From NCBI GenBank assembly GCA_030180135.1, contig CM058236.1:2852001-2916000 (forward strand): a stretch of DNA of 64,000 nucleotides. The letters are read 5' to 3'. A program made the position numbers and the translations under genes. The stretch comes from Orychophragmus violaceus (Eukaryota; Streptophyta; Magnoliopsida; Brassicales; Brassicaceae). Of the stretch, positions 53,631 through 63,785 are shown piece by piece. Position 1 is the first letter of the stretch; every line of letters starts with the position of its first letter. The notes beneath the pieces were generated by a model, which worked only from the letters and a program-made list of their open reading frames with translations, did no database searches and was not told where the DNA came from.

Positions 53631-54650
53631 ATGACTAGCACAAACAATCAAAACACTTTCTCGATCCGGTCTGTCCTTAAGATGGACAAGCTGAACGGAT
53701 CAAATTTCTTGACTTGGTCGCGGAACCTGAGGCTAGTTCTCAGACAGGAGAGAAAGGACTATGTCCTTGAGAGAGCTCTCCCCGTGAGAATCGGGTCCAA
53801 TGCTTCTCATGCAGTATATGATGCTTGGAATAAGCATTATAATGATGCGGTAGATGTGCGTGGTCTGATATTGGCTACGATGGACTCAGACTTGCGGAAG
53901 CAATATGAGAACATGGAGTCGCCAATAGAGATAATCAGCAGCCTGAAATTGAAATTTCAGGAGCAGATAAGAGTGGAGAGATATCGGTTGGTTAAGTCTC
54001 TCACTAGCTGCAAGCTACCAAATGATCATCCAGTGAGTCCTCATGTCAGTAAAATGATGGGTTACATCGATAACCTGAGGAAACTGGATTATCCAGTTAG
54101 CCAAGAATTGGCAACTGAGATCATTCTGCAGTCACTGCCGTCAAGCTATGATAAGTTCAGAAGGAACTATATCAAGAAAGGCTTAACGAAGACGCTGACT
54201 GAACTGCATGATATGCTCAAGACAGTTGAGCCAAACGTGAAGAGTACCCTGTACAATCTCATGAATGAGAAGGGTAGGTTTACTAAACCTAAAGCTGACA
54301 AGGGTGAAGACAAAGTTGTCCAGATTTTGAATCATGGCAAGCGTGTGTCTTCTGATCCCGAGTCAGATACCTCTTACGTTGGTAAGTGCTGCTACTGTAA
54401 GGAGACAGGGCATTGGAAGAGAGATTGCATTAAATTCATGGAAGATGATGAGGAGTTGAAGTTGATGTATGAGACTACTTCCTCAGGTATTCATGTTATT
54501 ACTTCAAGTTCTACCTTAAAGGTATTGAATACTGGTTGTGGCACTGATATTAGTGATAATATGCAGAGCCTAAGCAACAGTAGAACGTTGAAGGAAGGGC
54601 AAGTGAAACTACATGTCTGGAAGGAGCTTGGGATACTGCCTCAGCCGTAG
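53631..54650 (+). CDS. Copia-4 Gag (UBN2-type with zinc knuckle)
   Basis: An uninterrupted frame of 339 codons starts MTSTNNQNTFSIRSVLKMDK. It contains LNGSNFLTWSRNLRLVLRQE, KDYVLERALPVRIG, LATMDSDLRKQYENM, VSPHVSKMMGYIDNLRKLDY and ILQSLPSSYDKFRRNYIKKG. The knuckle CYCKETGHWKRDC has all four C-x2-C-x4-H-x4-C residues (about residues 248-260). This is a complete copia capsid/nucleocapsid region; in full elements it would be fused to protease and integrase, but here a stop comes at 54650. It is the only intact retroelement protein in the window and could in principle be made. Whether it is expressed is unknown. Confidence 0.85.
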   Translation: MTSTNNQNTFSIRSVLKMDKLNGSNFLTWSRNLRLVLRQERKDYVLERALPVRIGSNASHAVYDAWNKHYNDAVDVRGLILATMDSDLRKQYENMESPIEIISSLKLKFQEQIRVERYRLVKSLTSCKLPNDHPVSPHVSKMMGYIDNLRKLDYPVSQELATEIILQSLPSSYDKFRRNYIKKGLTKTLTELHDMLKTVEPNVKSTLYNLMNEKGRFTKPKADKGEDKVVQILNHGKRVSSDPESDTSYVGKCCYCKETGHWKRDCIKFMEDDEELKLMYETTSSGIHVITSSSTLKVLNTGCGTDISDNMQSLSNSRTLKEGQVKLHVWKELGILPQP

Positions 54651-57600
54651 GGTTTTCACTTATAGATCCCTTTTAGGCTTGGTTTTGTATTAAGTAATTG
54701 CTACAATGTACCTGCTTTAAGCAGAATTGTCTTTCATCTTCTTGTAAGAATTTGAATGTTTTTCATTTTGATAAAAGACAAGTTTTGTTCTTTTGATCTT
54801 AATGAAATATTAATTGTAGCACCCTATTCATGGAATGGGTTTTATATCTTAAACCAAAGTGTGCCTAAATGTAACATAAATACCGAATTGGTTTAAATCT
54901 GATGAATTAAACCTGATTTTTCTTGGCATAAAGTCTTGGTCACATAGAGTAAGTCGGATTCAGAAATCACATAGTCATGGACTGTTGGGCTCATTTGATA
55001 AGATATCTTATGAGACTTGAATTCGGTTTACTGGACCAAAAGGTAAAGGGCCTATCTTAGCCGAGCTAGAGAAAGGCCCAAAAGCTTATTGGACCTGGAA
55101 CATACTCATGTATGTGGCCCAATGAGCAGTAATGCCAGAGAAAATCTCCTGTACTTCATTGTCTCTACTGATTACTTCAGTGAGTGTGACTGTGTTCATT
55201 TAATGAGACACATGTCGGAATTCTTTGACATGGTCGAAAGAGTTCCAGAATGAAGTATAGGATCTGAATGACAAAAGTATTAAGACTCTAGATTAAATCA
55301 TGAGTGAGAATACTTAAGTCATTGATTGTGTGATCATCTTAATGAGTGTGAAATTGCTTCACAGCTCATTTCTCCTGAAAACCTGAAGGTGTTTCTGTGA
55401 GAAAGAATCAGATCTTATTAGAAATGATTAAAGATGAGTCACACGAATCTTCCATGATATTATTTAAGAATAACGCTCTAAAACATCTAAGTTTACGCTG
55501 AAATAGTTCCACAAATATCAGTTGAAAGACACCACGTAAATGTGGATTGGAATCGATCCAAATTTGTCTTTACTGAGTATTTGTAGTTGTGCTACTTCGC
55601 TGGTTGTCCTAGAGAAACTAAGGCTTGTTACTTTTTCGTCCAATCTGTTTTCTAAGAAGGGAAGTTATTTTCAAGAAGAACAGTGGGAGTAAAAGTATAA
55701 CTCGAAGTTTTCTTAGGGAAAAAAAGGCTCGGTATTTTCACGACCATTCTGTTTTCTAAGAAGGGAAATTACTTTCCAAGAAGAACAATGGGAGTAAAAG
55801 TACTTTTACGACCATTCTGTTTTCTAAGAAGGGAAGTTACTTTCCAAGAAGAACAGTGGGAGTAAAAGTACAACTCGAAAAAATTCGAGAAATACAGGAG
55901 GCTGCTTAACCTATTAAGGGAGAGCAGCGGAAGGATTTACAGATTTCTGTAGAATCTACACCTGTGGAGCCTGAAGTTCGCAGATATGAAAGAATCAGTC
56001 ACTAATCCGAGAGTGAATTCTCGTCATTAGTTCAGCCTGATGATCATTGAAAGTTCGCATGATCTGATGATCATTAAAAGCGACGAATCTGCGAAATTCA
56101 AAGAAGCGAAAGTGAGCCCGGACTCCGAAAAATTACATTTTATGTAAGTTAGCTTCATTGATCCATTCATGGATGGAAGCAAACATATCGGAGTTGGAAT
56201 CTTCGTTCTGTTGAAGTAGTCAAGGTTTTGACTTGAACAGGAACGAAGCAGAACTGTGTGTTTACTAATAGATTAGTGGGAGCGATATTGCATTTCTCAA
56301 AGTATATGTCGATGACATACTGATTCTCGGATATAACGTCCCAACGCTGTAGTCGGTAAAGGACTAGCTTGGGAGTTGGTTTAATGATTGACATGGGTAA
56401 AGCCACGTAGTTCTTGGATTTTGAGCAATCCAAGAAGGGTTTTATGCCAATGTCACATGGCATTAAGTTAAGCAAGATACAGTATCCTACGATAACTGCT
56501 GAGCTTAAACGCATGGATTAGATTCCATATGCGTCGGCAATTGGATCTATCATGTATGCCATGAAACGTACTTGTTTGATGTTGCTTTAATGTTAAGCAA
56601 GACAAGTAAAGACCAGTCAAATCCAGCAAAGAATCACTGGATTGCCGTAAAGAATATCCTAAAGTATTTGAGGAATACTAAGGATAAATTCTAGAGTTAC
56701 GGAGAAAGTGAGGTGCTACGAGTCGGTAGAGTCTGAAAGGCAAGTTTCCAATAGACAAAGATGATTTCCGATCACAGTCCGGTTATATCTTGTGTCTATC
56801 TGGCGGTGCAAGGCACTGTTGCTGACTCCATGACTTAAGCTGAACATTTCGCAACTTGGGAAGTGGCGAAAGAGGTTGTTTGGAAAGAAGAGTTCGTCAC
56901 TGAACTTGATGTGATTCCCAGCATAGATGAGACTAGCTGCACATCAGAAGTCCAAACACCTTGAGGATAGGTATAACCTATTCCGTAAGATAAATGACAG
57001 AGATGTTAAGTAGATCAGCAAGTTTCAACGAATGAGAACGTTGCTAATCTATTAACGAAGCCACTCCTTAGGCCTAAGCACGAGTCGCGGACTGTTGCTG
57101 TAGGATAAGTGAAATAAAGATGTAGTCTTAATTTCAGTGGGAGTTATTAAAGGGCTTTATTTAGTTATTGGATATGTTCTTGAAATAACATTTAAGATGT
57201 TTAATGAAATTATTATTTCAAGATTATTTTAACTGTGATGAAATAATCGTTCCAAAGTGATATAAACCATTTTATAGGTCATCGAAGTAAATGACTTGAT
57301 CTTGAGTCATCGAAGTCATTTAGCTTGATCATGAGACCCTATATTTGATAAATGTTTTATATCATCCTGTCCCTAGTCGAAGGTTGTTGAAATTGGAACA
57401 CCAACAACCGTGTGAGACTGGATTGGTACGTGACTTATGACAAAGTCTCAGTGTGTCATAGATGCGCGGCATCAAAGTCAGTACATAGGTGTATGTTTGG
57501 GAACATACGACCGGACATGACCCGCTTATAAGAACTCTTCAGGATATTTATATCTGTGTCATAAGAGATTCTTACTACGACTATAGAGTATAGTCCTTAG

Positions 57601-57969
57601 ACCTGAGTTCGCATGCATATGACTGCACATGGACTGATGTACTTTGATCATTGTCTAACGCTATCGTTCTGCGATAGTTATAAGGACCTTGTTTGGGTAC
57701 ATTGTGAAATGAGTAGTTTACAGTGATGGAACAAGACGGGATTTGTCCCTCCAATATAAATGGAGTGAATATCTCTAGGCCAATCGGAGATTTGAATACT
57801 GGAAAATGCATGGCCATGCTCAAACGGACTGTCCCGAGTCGTTTGGATTGTCAGTATCGAATCAGAGTCCGATGAACGAGATTAGGCTTTATAAGGATGA
57901 CACCAATCTTGCCTTATGACTAATCGAGATATTGTGACAAAAGGATTATGAATACAGAGATTCCAGTAC
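54651..57969 (+). pseudogene. Copia-4 degenerate pol
   Basis: Traces of pol in order: NGFYILN (pre-integrase type) near 54840; an integrase core-like YFIVSTDYFSECDCVHLMRH at about 55150-55210; a segment around 55560-55870 that corresponds to the integrase C-terminal linker and is locally triplicated; an RT relic FLKVYVDDILILG at about 56297-56335 with the YVDD motif kept; and RNase H-like text near 56750-57060. Stops occur every few dozen codons. The 3.3 kb seen is less than a full copia pol. No function is possible. Confidence 0.75.
55633..55872 (+). repeat. Local triplication in Copia-4 pol
   Basis: Three tandem copies of an element-specific phrase: TCTGTTTTCTAAGAAGGGAA, a TTTTCAAGAAGAACA-type stretch and GTGGGAGTAAAAGTA. 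Copies lie at about 55640-55700, 55755-55802 and 55816-55872. Confidence 0.85.
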
Positions 57970-57980
57970 AAGTGGGAGAT
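57970..57980 (+). promoter_or_regulatory. Copia-4 polypurine tract
   Basis: AAGTGGGAGAT directly before the 3' LTR; the same word precedes the LTR in Copia-1 and Copia-3. Confidence 0.9.
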
Positions 57981-58658
57981 TGTTGGAATTGTGTCCAGTA
58001 ATCTCGGTACTGTCTCTAGAAAGTAAGAGTATGTCAGTGATCAGACATAATTCATATAATATTGGGGGTCATGATGGCTTGCTAGAGTCCGCTCATGATC
58101 TATAAGTCTTGGACTTATTGCCTTTATTATATGATCCCATATGGGTCACACGCCTAAGCTAACAGGAAAACGTGTAGGAACGGTTTAGCAGAAGTATGGT
58201 AAAAGTGCTAGGCATTTACTGTACTTAGAGAGAATAAAACGGTTTAGGTACTGTGTATCGATCGATGCACAAGGTGCATCGATCGATGCAGTGCCTGCAC
58301 GCCGTCGAGTTAATTGGTGTTTGGGCCAAATGGCCCAAACGGAACAGGACGAGTTTTGTGTCATAAAACTCAAGTTTCAGACTGATTAACCCTAATACTC
58401 GAGCCGAAAACTCTCTCTCTCTGCGCCGAGTTCCCCTAGTGGTCTAGCAGCTGTTTCCTGTGAAAGCGTGTGTGAACCTTTGGAGGATTCATCCCTCGGT
58501 GCATCTCTCTGATCTCTGACCTGTTCAATTCCTTCCGCTGCAACAAACAGGTAAAAGGTGAGATCATCAAATGTTTCTATTCAAGAGAACCTAGATCTGT
58601 ATGTTTAGGTTGATATGAATCTGTGAATTACATCAGGATCAACTAAACGGTTCCTACA
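57981..58658 (+). repeat. Copia-4 3' LTR
   Basis: Partner of 51393-52070, same length, essentially identical, with the same hairpin at 58257-58287. Confidence 0.95.
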
Positions 58659-58663
58659 ATTTC

Positions 58664-59269
58664 AGGACGTATTCTTAAATCGTTATGGAAGATTCCTGTG
58701 ACTCATCCTTGATCGGAGCATATCCAATAAGATCCGATTCATTCTGTTAGATGATCACCCAATTGTTGACTCTAAGTATTTTCTTCCACGATCCAATCGA
58801 GGATCTCAATACTTCTGTCAAATTGGTTCCACACTCCATCTTGGAACTCCTCAAGGGATTCCTGCTCGTGTCTCATCAAATGAACACAGCCACACTTATT
58901 GATGCCATCAATAAGGTAATGAAGTACAAAAGATTTCCTTTGGCACTTATGCTTGTTGAGCTGCATACATCAGTATGTGTAAGGCCCAATAAGCCTCTGG
59001 CCCTTTTCTTTTAGCTCTGCTAAAAGGTCCTTAGTCATTTGATCCAGTGAACAGAATTCATATTTCAAGTGATTAATAATCAAATGAGTCCAAAACTATG
59101 GAACTTCTGAATCCGCTTCACTCTATGTGATTAAATGACTATGACAAAGAAAACTTGACTTCAAGTCATCAGACTTAAAGTGATTTGCATTTATGTTATG
59201 TGTACTAGTGTACATTAGTTCAAGATATAAAACCCATTCCAAATGGGGTGCTACCATAGAATATTTCAT
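58664..59269 (-). repeat. Second inverted repeat, left arm, second piece (arm C2)
   Basis: Continues arm C1 past Copia-4 and matches 60109-60717 in inverse. It carries an integrase-like frame when read on the minus strand, e.g. CVHLMRHEQESLEEF at about 58860, a relic of the copia integrase core. Confidence 0.9.
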
Positions 59270-60108
59270 TAAGATCTAAAGAACAAAACTTGTCTTTTAT
59301 CAAAATGAAAAACATCCAAATTCTTTACAAGAAGATGAAAGACAATTCTGCACAAGGCAGATACATAGTAGCAATTACTTAATTTCTAAAACCAAGTATG
59401 AAAGGCTCCTACAAGTGGAGAATCTCTACGGCTCCTGCAGCAACCATTGCTTCATACCAGACACGCAGTTCCACTTGTCCTTTCTTCAACGTTCTACTGT
59501 TGCTTAGGTCCTGCATATTTCAAAAATATCAGTACCACAACAAGTATTCAATACTTATGTAGAACTCGAATTGATAACACAATACCTGAAGAAGGAGTAC
59601 CATACATCTTCTCCATCTCTTGTGAATCTTCCAAGAATTTATTGCATTCTCTCTTCCAATGCCCCGACTCATTACAGTAGAAGCACTTTCTGACACCAGA
59701 TGGGACTGACATGGGCTTGTAAGATGACACAGGCTTATCCTGATTCCAAATCTGGACGGCCCAGCCTCTACCCTTGCCAACACAAGATTCCTCAAATCTT
59801 TTACCCTTTATGATGTCATACTCTGCTGTTTTGAGCATACCATGCATCTCAGTCAACGTCTTCGTCAAGCCTTTCTTGATATAGTTCTTAACGAACTTGT
59901 CATAGCTTGACGGCAGTGACTGCAGAATGATGTCAGTGGCCAACTCTAAGCTGACAGGACATTCCAGTTTCCCCAGGTTATCAATGTAACCCATCAGTTT
60001 AATGACATGAGGACTTACTGGAGCATCCTCTGGTAGCACCCCATTTGGAATGGGTTTTATATCTTGAAATGAGGTGCTACCATATTTCATACCAAAACAG
60101 CACATGGT
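59270..60108 (-). pseudogene. Copia-3 gag C-terminal part with zinc knuckle (inverted, loop of second inverted repeat)
   Basis: The minus frame (60135-59548) contains EDAPVSPHVIKLMGYIDNLG, ILQSLPSSYDKFVKNYIKKG and MHGMLKTAEYD, then an intact knuckle CFYCNESGHWKREC. It is the part of gag missing from the plus copy at 47801. About 210 bp of it (59826-60034) repeat arm B directly. The left junction at about 60034 fuses CTGGTAGC to ACCCC, replacing the expected gag sequence. Two further GGTAGCACC-type phrases (60034-60068, 60122-60160) mark scrambled breakpoints. Confidence 0.85.
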
Positions 60109-62071
60109 ATGAAATATTCTATGGTAGCACCCCATTTGGAATGAGTTTTATATCTTGAACTAATGTACACTAGTACACATAACATAAATGCAAATCACTC
60201 TAAGTCTGATGACTTGAAGTCAAGTTTTCTTTGCCATAGTCATTTAATCACATAGAGTGAAGCGGATTCAGAAGTTCCATAGTTTTGGACTCATTTGATC
60301 ATTAATCACTTGAAATATGAATTCTGTTCACTGGATCAAATGACTAAGGCCCTTTTAGCAGAGCTAAAAGAAAAAGGGCCAGAGGCTTATTGGGCCTTAC
60401 ACATACTGATGTATGCGGCTCAACAAGCATAAGTGCCAAAGGAAATCTTCTGTACTTCATTACCTTATTGATGGCATCAATAAGTGTGGCTGTGTTCATT
60501 TGATGAGACACGAGCAGGAATCCCTTGAGGAGTTCCAAGATGGAGTGTGGAACCAATTTGACAGAAGTATTGAGATCCTCGATTGGATCGTGGAAGAAAA
60601 TACTTAGAGTCAACAATTGGGTGATCATCTAACAGAATGAATCGGATCTTATTGGATATGCTCCGATCAAGGATGAGTCACAAGAATCTTCCATAACGAT
60701 TTAAGAATACGTCCTGAAATGTCTGTCTTTGCGCAGAAAAGGTTTCTATCAGAATCAGTGAAAAACACCACATTGGATGTGGACTGGGTGATTTCCAATT
60801 TGTTTTTCTGATTAATTAGGATTGCAAGGTTTGTGTAAGACAGCAGTCAACAAACAAACCTGAATCCATATCTGATAAGTTCTACCTCGCTGGTTGTCCT
60901 GAGGAAACCAAGGCTTAGTACTTTTGTTATCCAGAACTATGTCTTTTAAGAAAGGTCATACTTTCAAAAGGAACAGTGGGAGTAAAAGTACACATCGAAG
61001 AAATTCGATAAAAGCAGTAAGCTGTTCAACCTGTTGAGGGAGAGCTGCGGTGAGATCTACAAAGTGCTGTAGGATCTGCAACTGTGGAGCCTGAAATTCG
61101 TAGATCCGATAGGATCCGTCACTAACTCGAGAGTGATTTCTCGTAACCAATTGTCGTGATCCATTGATCATTGAAAAGTGACGAGCATGCGAAATTCAAA
61201 GAAGCGGTGGTAAGCCCCAACTCCGAAAATTGGCTGGGTATGCATGTTAGTTTCACCGATCCATTTCTGGATTGAAACAAACATCTTGGAGTTGGAATCA
61301 ACATTCTGATAATGTGGTCAAAAGTTTTGACTTGATCAGAAAGAAAAAGAAACCATGCGTTTACAAAAGACTAGTGGGAGCGTAATGGCAATTCTCACAC
61401 AGTATGTAGATAACATACTTGAATCTCACAAACGACGTTCCGACGCTAAAGTCTTGTCAAGATTTAGGTCGGAAGTCAAACTTAAACGATAGACATGGGA
61501 GTAGCCGCGTGAATTCTTGGAATAAGAATCTATTAATATAGATTGAGTAAGCTAATTGGGTAGTGTCAAAATCCTTATGTTGATAAGGTATTGGACAGCT
61601 CTAAGGTGCTTGATTCCAAGAATGGCTTCATACCAAAGGTCTTATGGCAATAATCTAAGCAAGATGAAGTGTCTTGAACACTGGCTGAGCTGGTAACAAT
61701 ATAGCAAGAAGAAGTGTTTTGAACAGTGTCTGAACTAGTATTAATGAGTGTGATTACTTATGCTGATGCAATAGAATCCATCATGAATGCCATATTTTGC
61801 GCTCGTCTAGATGCAGCTTAAGCATAAAGCATGACGAGAAAATACCAATGTACTCCGGTAATAGTCACTGAATAGTTACCAGAAATATCCCAAGTGTTGA
61901 GAAACACTAAGGATAGTTTCGTGGTGAACTGATAAAGTGACGAACCAGTTGAAAGTAGTTAGTCGGACAAAGACGATTCCCGGTTCCCACCTGGTTATGT
62001 CTCTTTGTCTGAATAGAGGTGCTAACTGTTGGAAAGGCTCCAAGCAGTAGACCGTAGAATAGTGTTTTTAA
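60109..62071 (+). repeat. Second inverted repeat, right arm (arm D, Copia-3 3' pol region)
   Basis: 1,963 bp inverse to arm C1 plus C2 (1,962 bp once Copia-4 and one ATTTC are removed). It contains decayed integrase (CVHLMRHEQESLEEF at about 60488-60530) and later pol remnants, with no usable frame. Confidence 0.9.
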
Positions 62072-63009
62072 TCTGAATGGCGGTGTAATTTGTTGAAATT
62101 GTTTCAAGCAATAGCACCGCACTCTCTCCCACAACCTAAGCACGAAATTTATTCTGTTGCTGTAGGTGTAAGATATCTGAAAAGATGATCTTGATTCTAG
62201 TGGGAATTATTTTAGTTATGTTGTAAACTTTACATAGACATGCTTTGGCAGTGTTTGTGTAAGTTAAAACTGACATCAGTATTATTTAATTATTGGATAA
62301 TTAAATAATGGTCCCAAAGTACTTTATGGTCATCTTATAGGTCATCAAGTTGAAGACTTGATCATGAAACCCTATAAGTAAAAGATGACATAAATTATGA
62401 TAGTCCCTAGTCAAGGTTGTTAAAATGGGACACTAACAACCACACAGACTAGTATGTGAGGTGACTGTTGGACTAAGTTTCATGGAGTCAATGATATGAT
62501 TATCACAGTCAGTCACATAGATATATGTTGGTGAACATATGATCGGACATGACCCGCTTAATGAGAACTCCACATGATAGTTATATATAAGTGTCATGGG
62601 AGGTTCTCATTACGACTATAGAGTATAGTCCTTAGACCTGAGTTCATCATGCTTTCTAGCATATGAATTGGTGCGCTTTGACCTTGTCAAACGTCGTTCC
62701 GTAACAGGCGGCTATAACGGCATTGTTTCGACGTATCATGAAGTATGTGTAGAAACAGGGATGGAACAAAATGGGATTTGTCCCTCCTGTATAACGGGAG
62801 ATAAATATCTCAGGGCCCATCGAAGATTTGATACTGAGAAAATGCATGGCCGTGCTCAAACGAGGTGATTGTCAGTCGTTTGTTTATCAGTATAGATCAG
62901 AAGTTCGATGAACATGATGTTGGCTATAATAAGGATGACACAGTCTCTTGCCTTATGCCATATCGAGATATAGAGACGAAGGGATTATAGGAATAAGTGA
63001 TTCCAGTAC
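62072..63009 (+). other. Copia-3 3' untranslated region
   Basis: Single-copy part of Copia-3 between arm D and the polypurine tract. It is non-coding, and is homologous to the corresponding 57100-57970 region of Copia-4 and the 14129-14900 region of Copia-1 (for example the GGACATGACCCGCTTA phrase). Confidence 0.75.
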
Positions 63010-63020
63010 AAGTGGGAGAT
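63010..63020 (+). promoter_or_regulatory. Copia-3 polypurine tract
   Basis: AAGTGGGAGAT directly before the 3' LTR start. Confidence 0.9.
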
Positions 63021-63757
63021 TGTTGGGATTATGTCCTGAAATCACATTGTACGAACTCTAGAGATAGTTGTATTGTCGAGATCGGACAATTCATATGATA
63101 CTGGGTAATCATAATGTTTTTCTAGAAACCAATTATGACAAATGAGTTGTAACTCGTTTCCAGTATCGTATGAACCTACAGGGTCACACACCTAAGCAAG
63201 TTGGATATACTCTGCATGGGAATTGATCATTGGCATATGGTCTGATCGATATGTATTGGATACAAATCGAATATAAGTTTCAAAGGGGTGTATCGATCGA
63301 CACCATTGGGTGCGTCGGTCGATACATGACGTGTGTCGATCGACACCAATAAGTGTGTCGGTCGACACAATGGCGAAACCGAAACTGATGTTTCGGTTCA
63401 CCTCGAGGTCAGTATATAAACACGTTTTATATCTCGACCTAAGGTTGTTGGTTCTGCGCCGCCCAGAGTGTTTTCCCAGTGAGAAAACACAGAAACCTCA
63501 GAGAAACTTAGTTCCCAGGGAGATCCGATTCCCGGTACTAGCAACCCGGCGGATTCCAGCTTGTGTGCGTGTGGACTACGATAGAGGCGCAGCATCTGAG
63601 GCGCAATAGATCTCGTACTACCTGATCAATCTTCCACTGCCAAACACCAGGTAATCACGAGGTGAGATCCATGATTGAATTAACTAGACCCTAGATCCTA
63701 GGCTATCGGGAACTCGCGAGAATTCTGAATCTGTAGAATTGGCTCGGATTTCCAACA
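63021..63757 (+). repeat. Copia-3 3' LTR
   Basis: Partner of 45316-46052, same 737-bp length, a handful of substitutions. Confidence 0.95.
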
Positions 63758-63773
63758 GGGGCGTTACAAAAGG

Positions 63774-63785
63774 TGGTATCAGAGC
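63774..63785 (+). promoter_or_regulatory. Gypsy-3 primer binding site
   Basis: TGGTATCAGAGC five bases after the Gypsy-3 LTR end, complementary to initiator tRNA-Met. Non-coding leader follows to the window edge. Confidence 0.9.

Larger units (their letters stand above)
51393..58658 (+). mobile_element. Copia-4: young gag-only Ty1/copia element nested in Copia-3
   Basis: LTRs of exactly 678 bp (51393-52070, 57981-58658) differ at only one base that I could find (AAGTCATATAAT against AATTCATATAAT). Duplications are ATTTC (51388-51392, 58659-58663). It has a primer site, a polypurine tract AAGTGGGAGAT and a gag of 339 codons. The pol region is riddled with stops and is shorter than a complete copia pol. 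Near-identical LTRs with a dead pol mean it was mobilised by proteins in trans. Confidence 0.95.
45316..63757 (+). mobile_element. Copia-3: rearranged Ty1/copia element containing an inverted permuted copy of itself
   Basis: Two 737-bp LTRs (45316-46052, 63021-63757) and the duplications GGGGC (45311-45315, 63758-63762) define the element. The primer site follows the left LTR and AAGTGGGAGAT precedes the right LTR, so the frame of the element reads rightwards. Inside, the order is: leader and gag start (plus); the same leader and gag start inverted; 3' pol region inverted; gag end inverted; 3' pol region (plus). Copia-4 sits in the inverted 3' pol region. The LTRs are almost identical, so it inserted recently despite a useless coding region. 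Confidence 0.95.
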
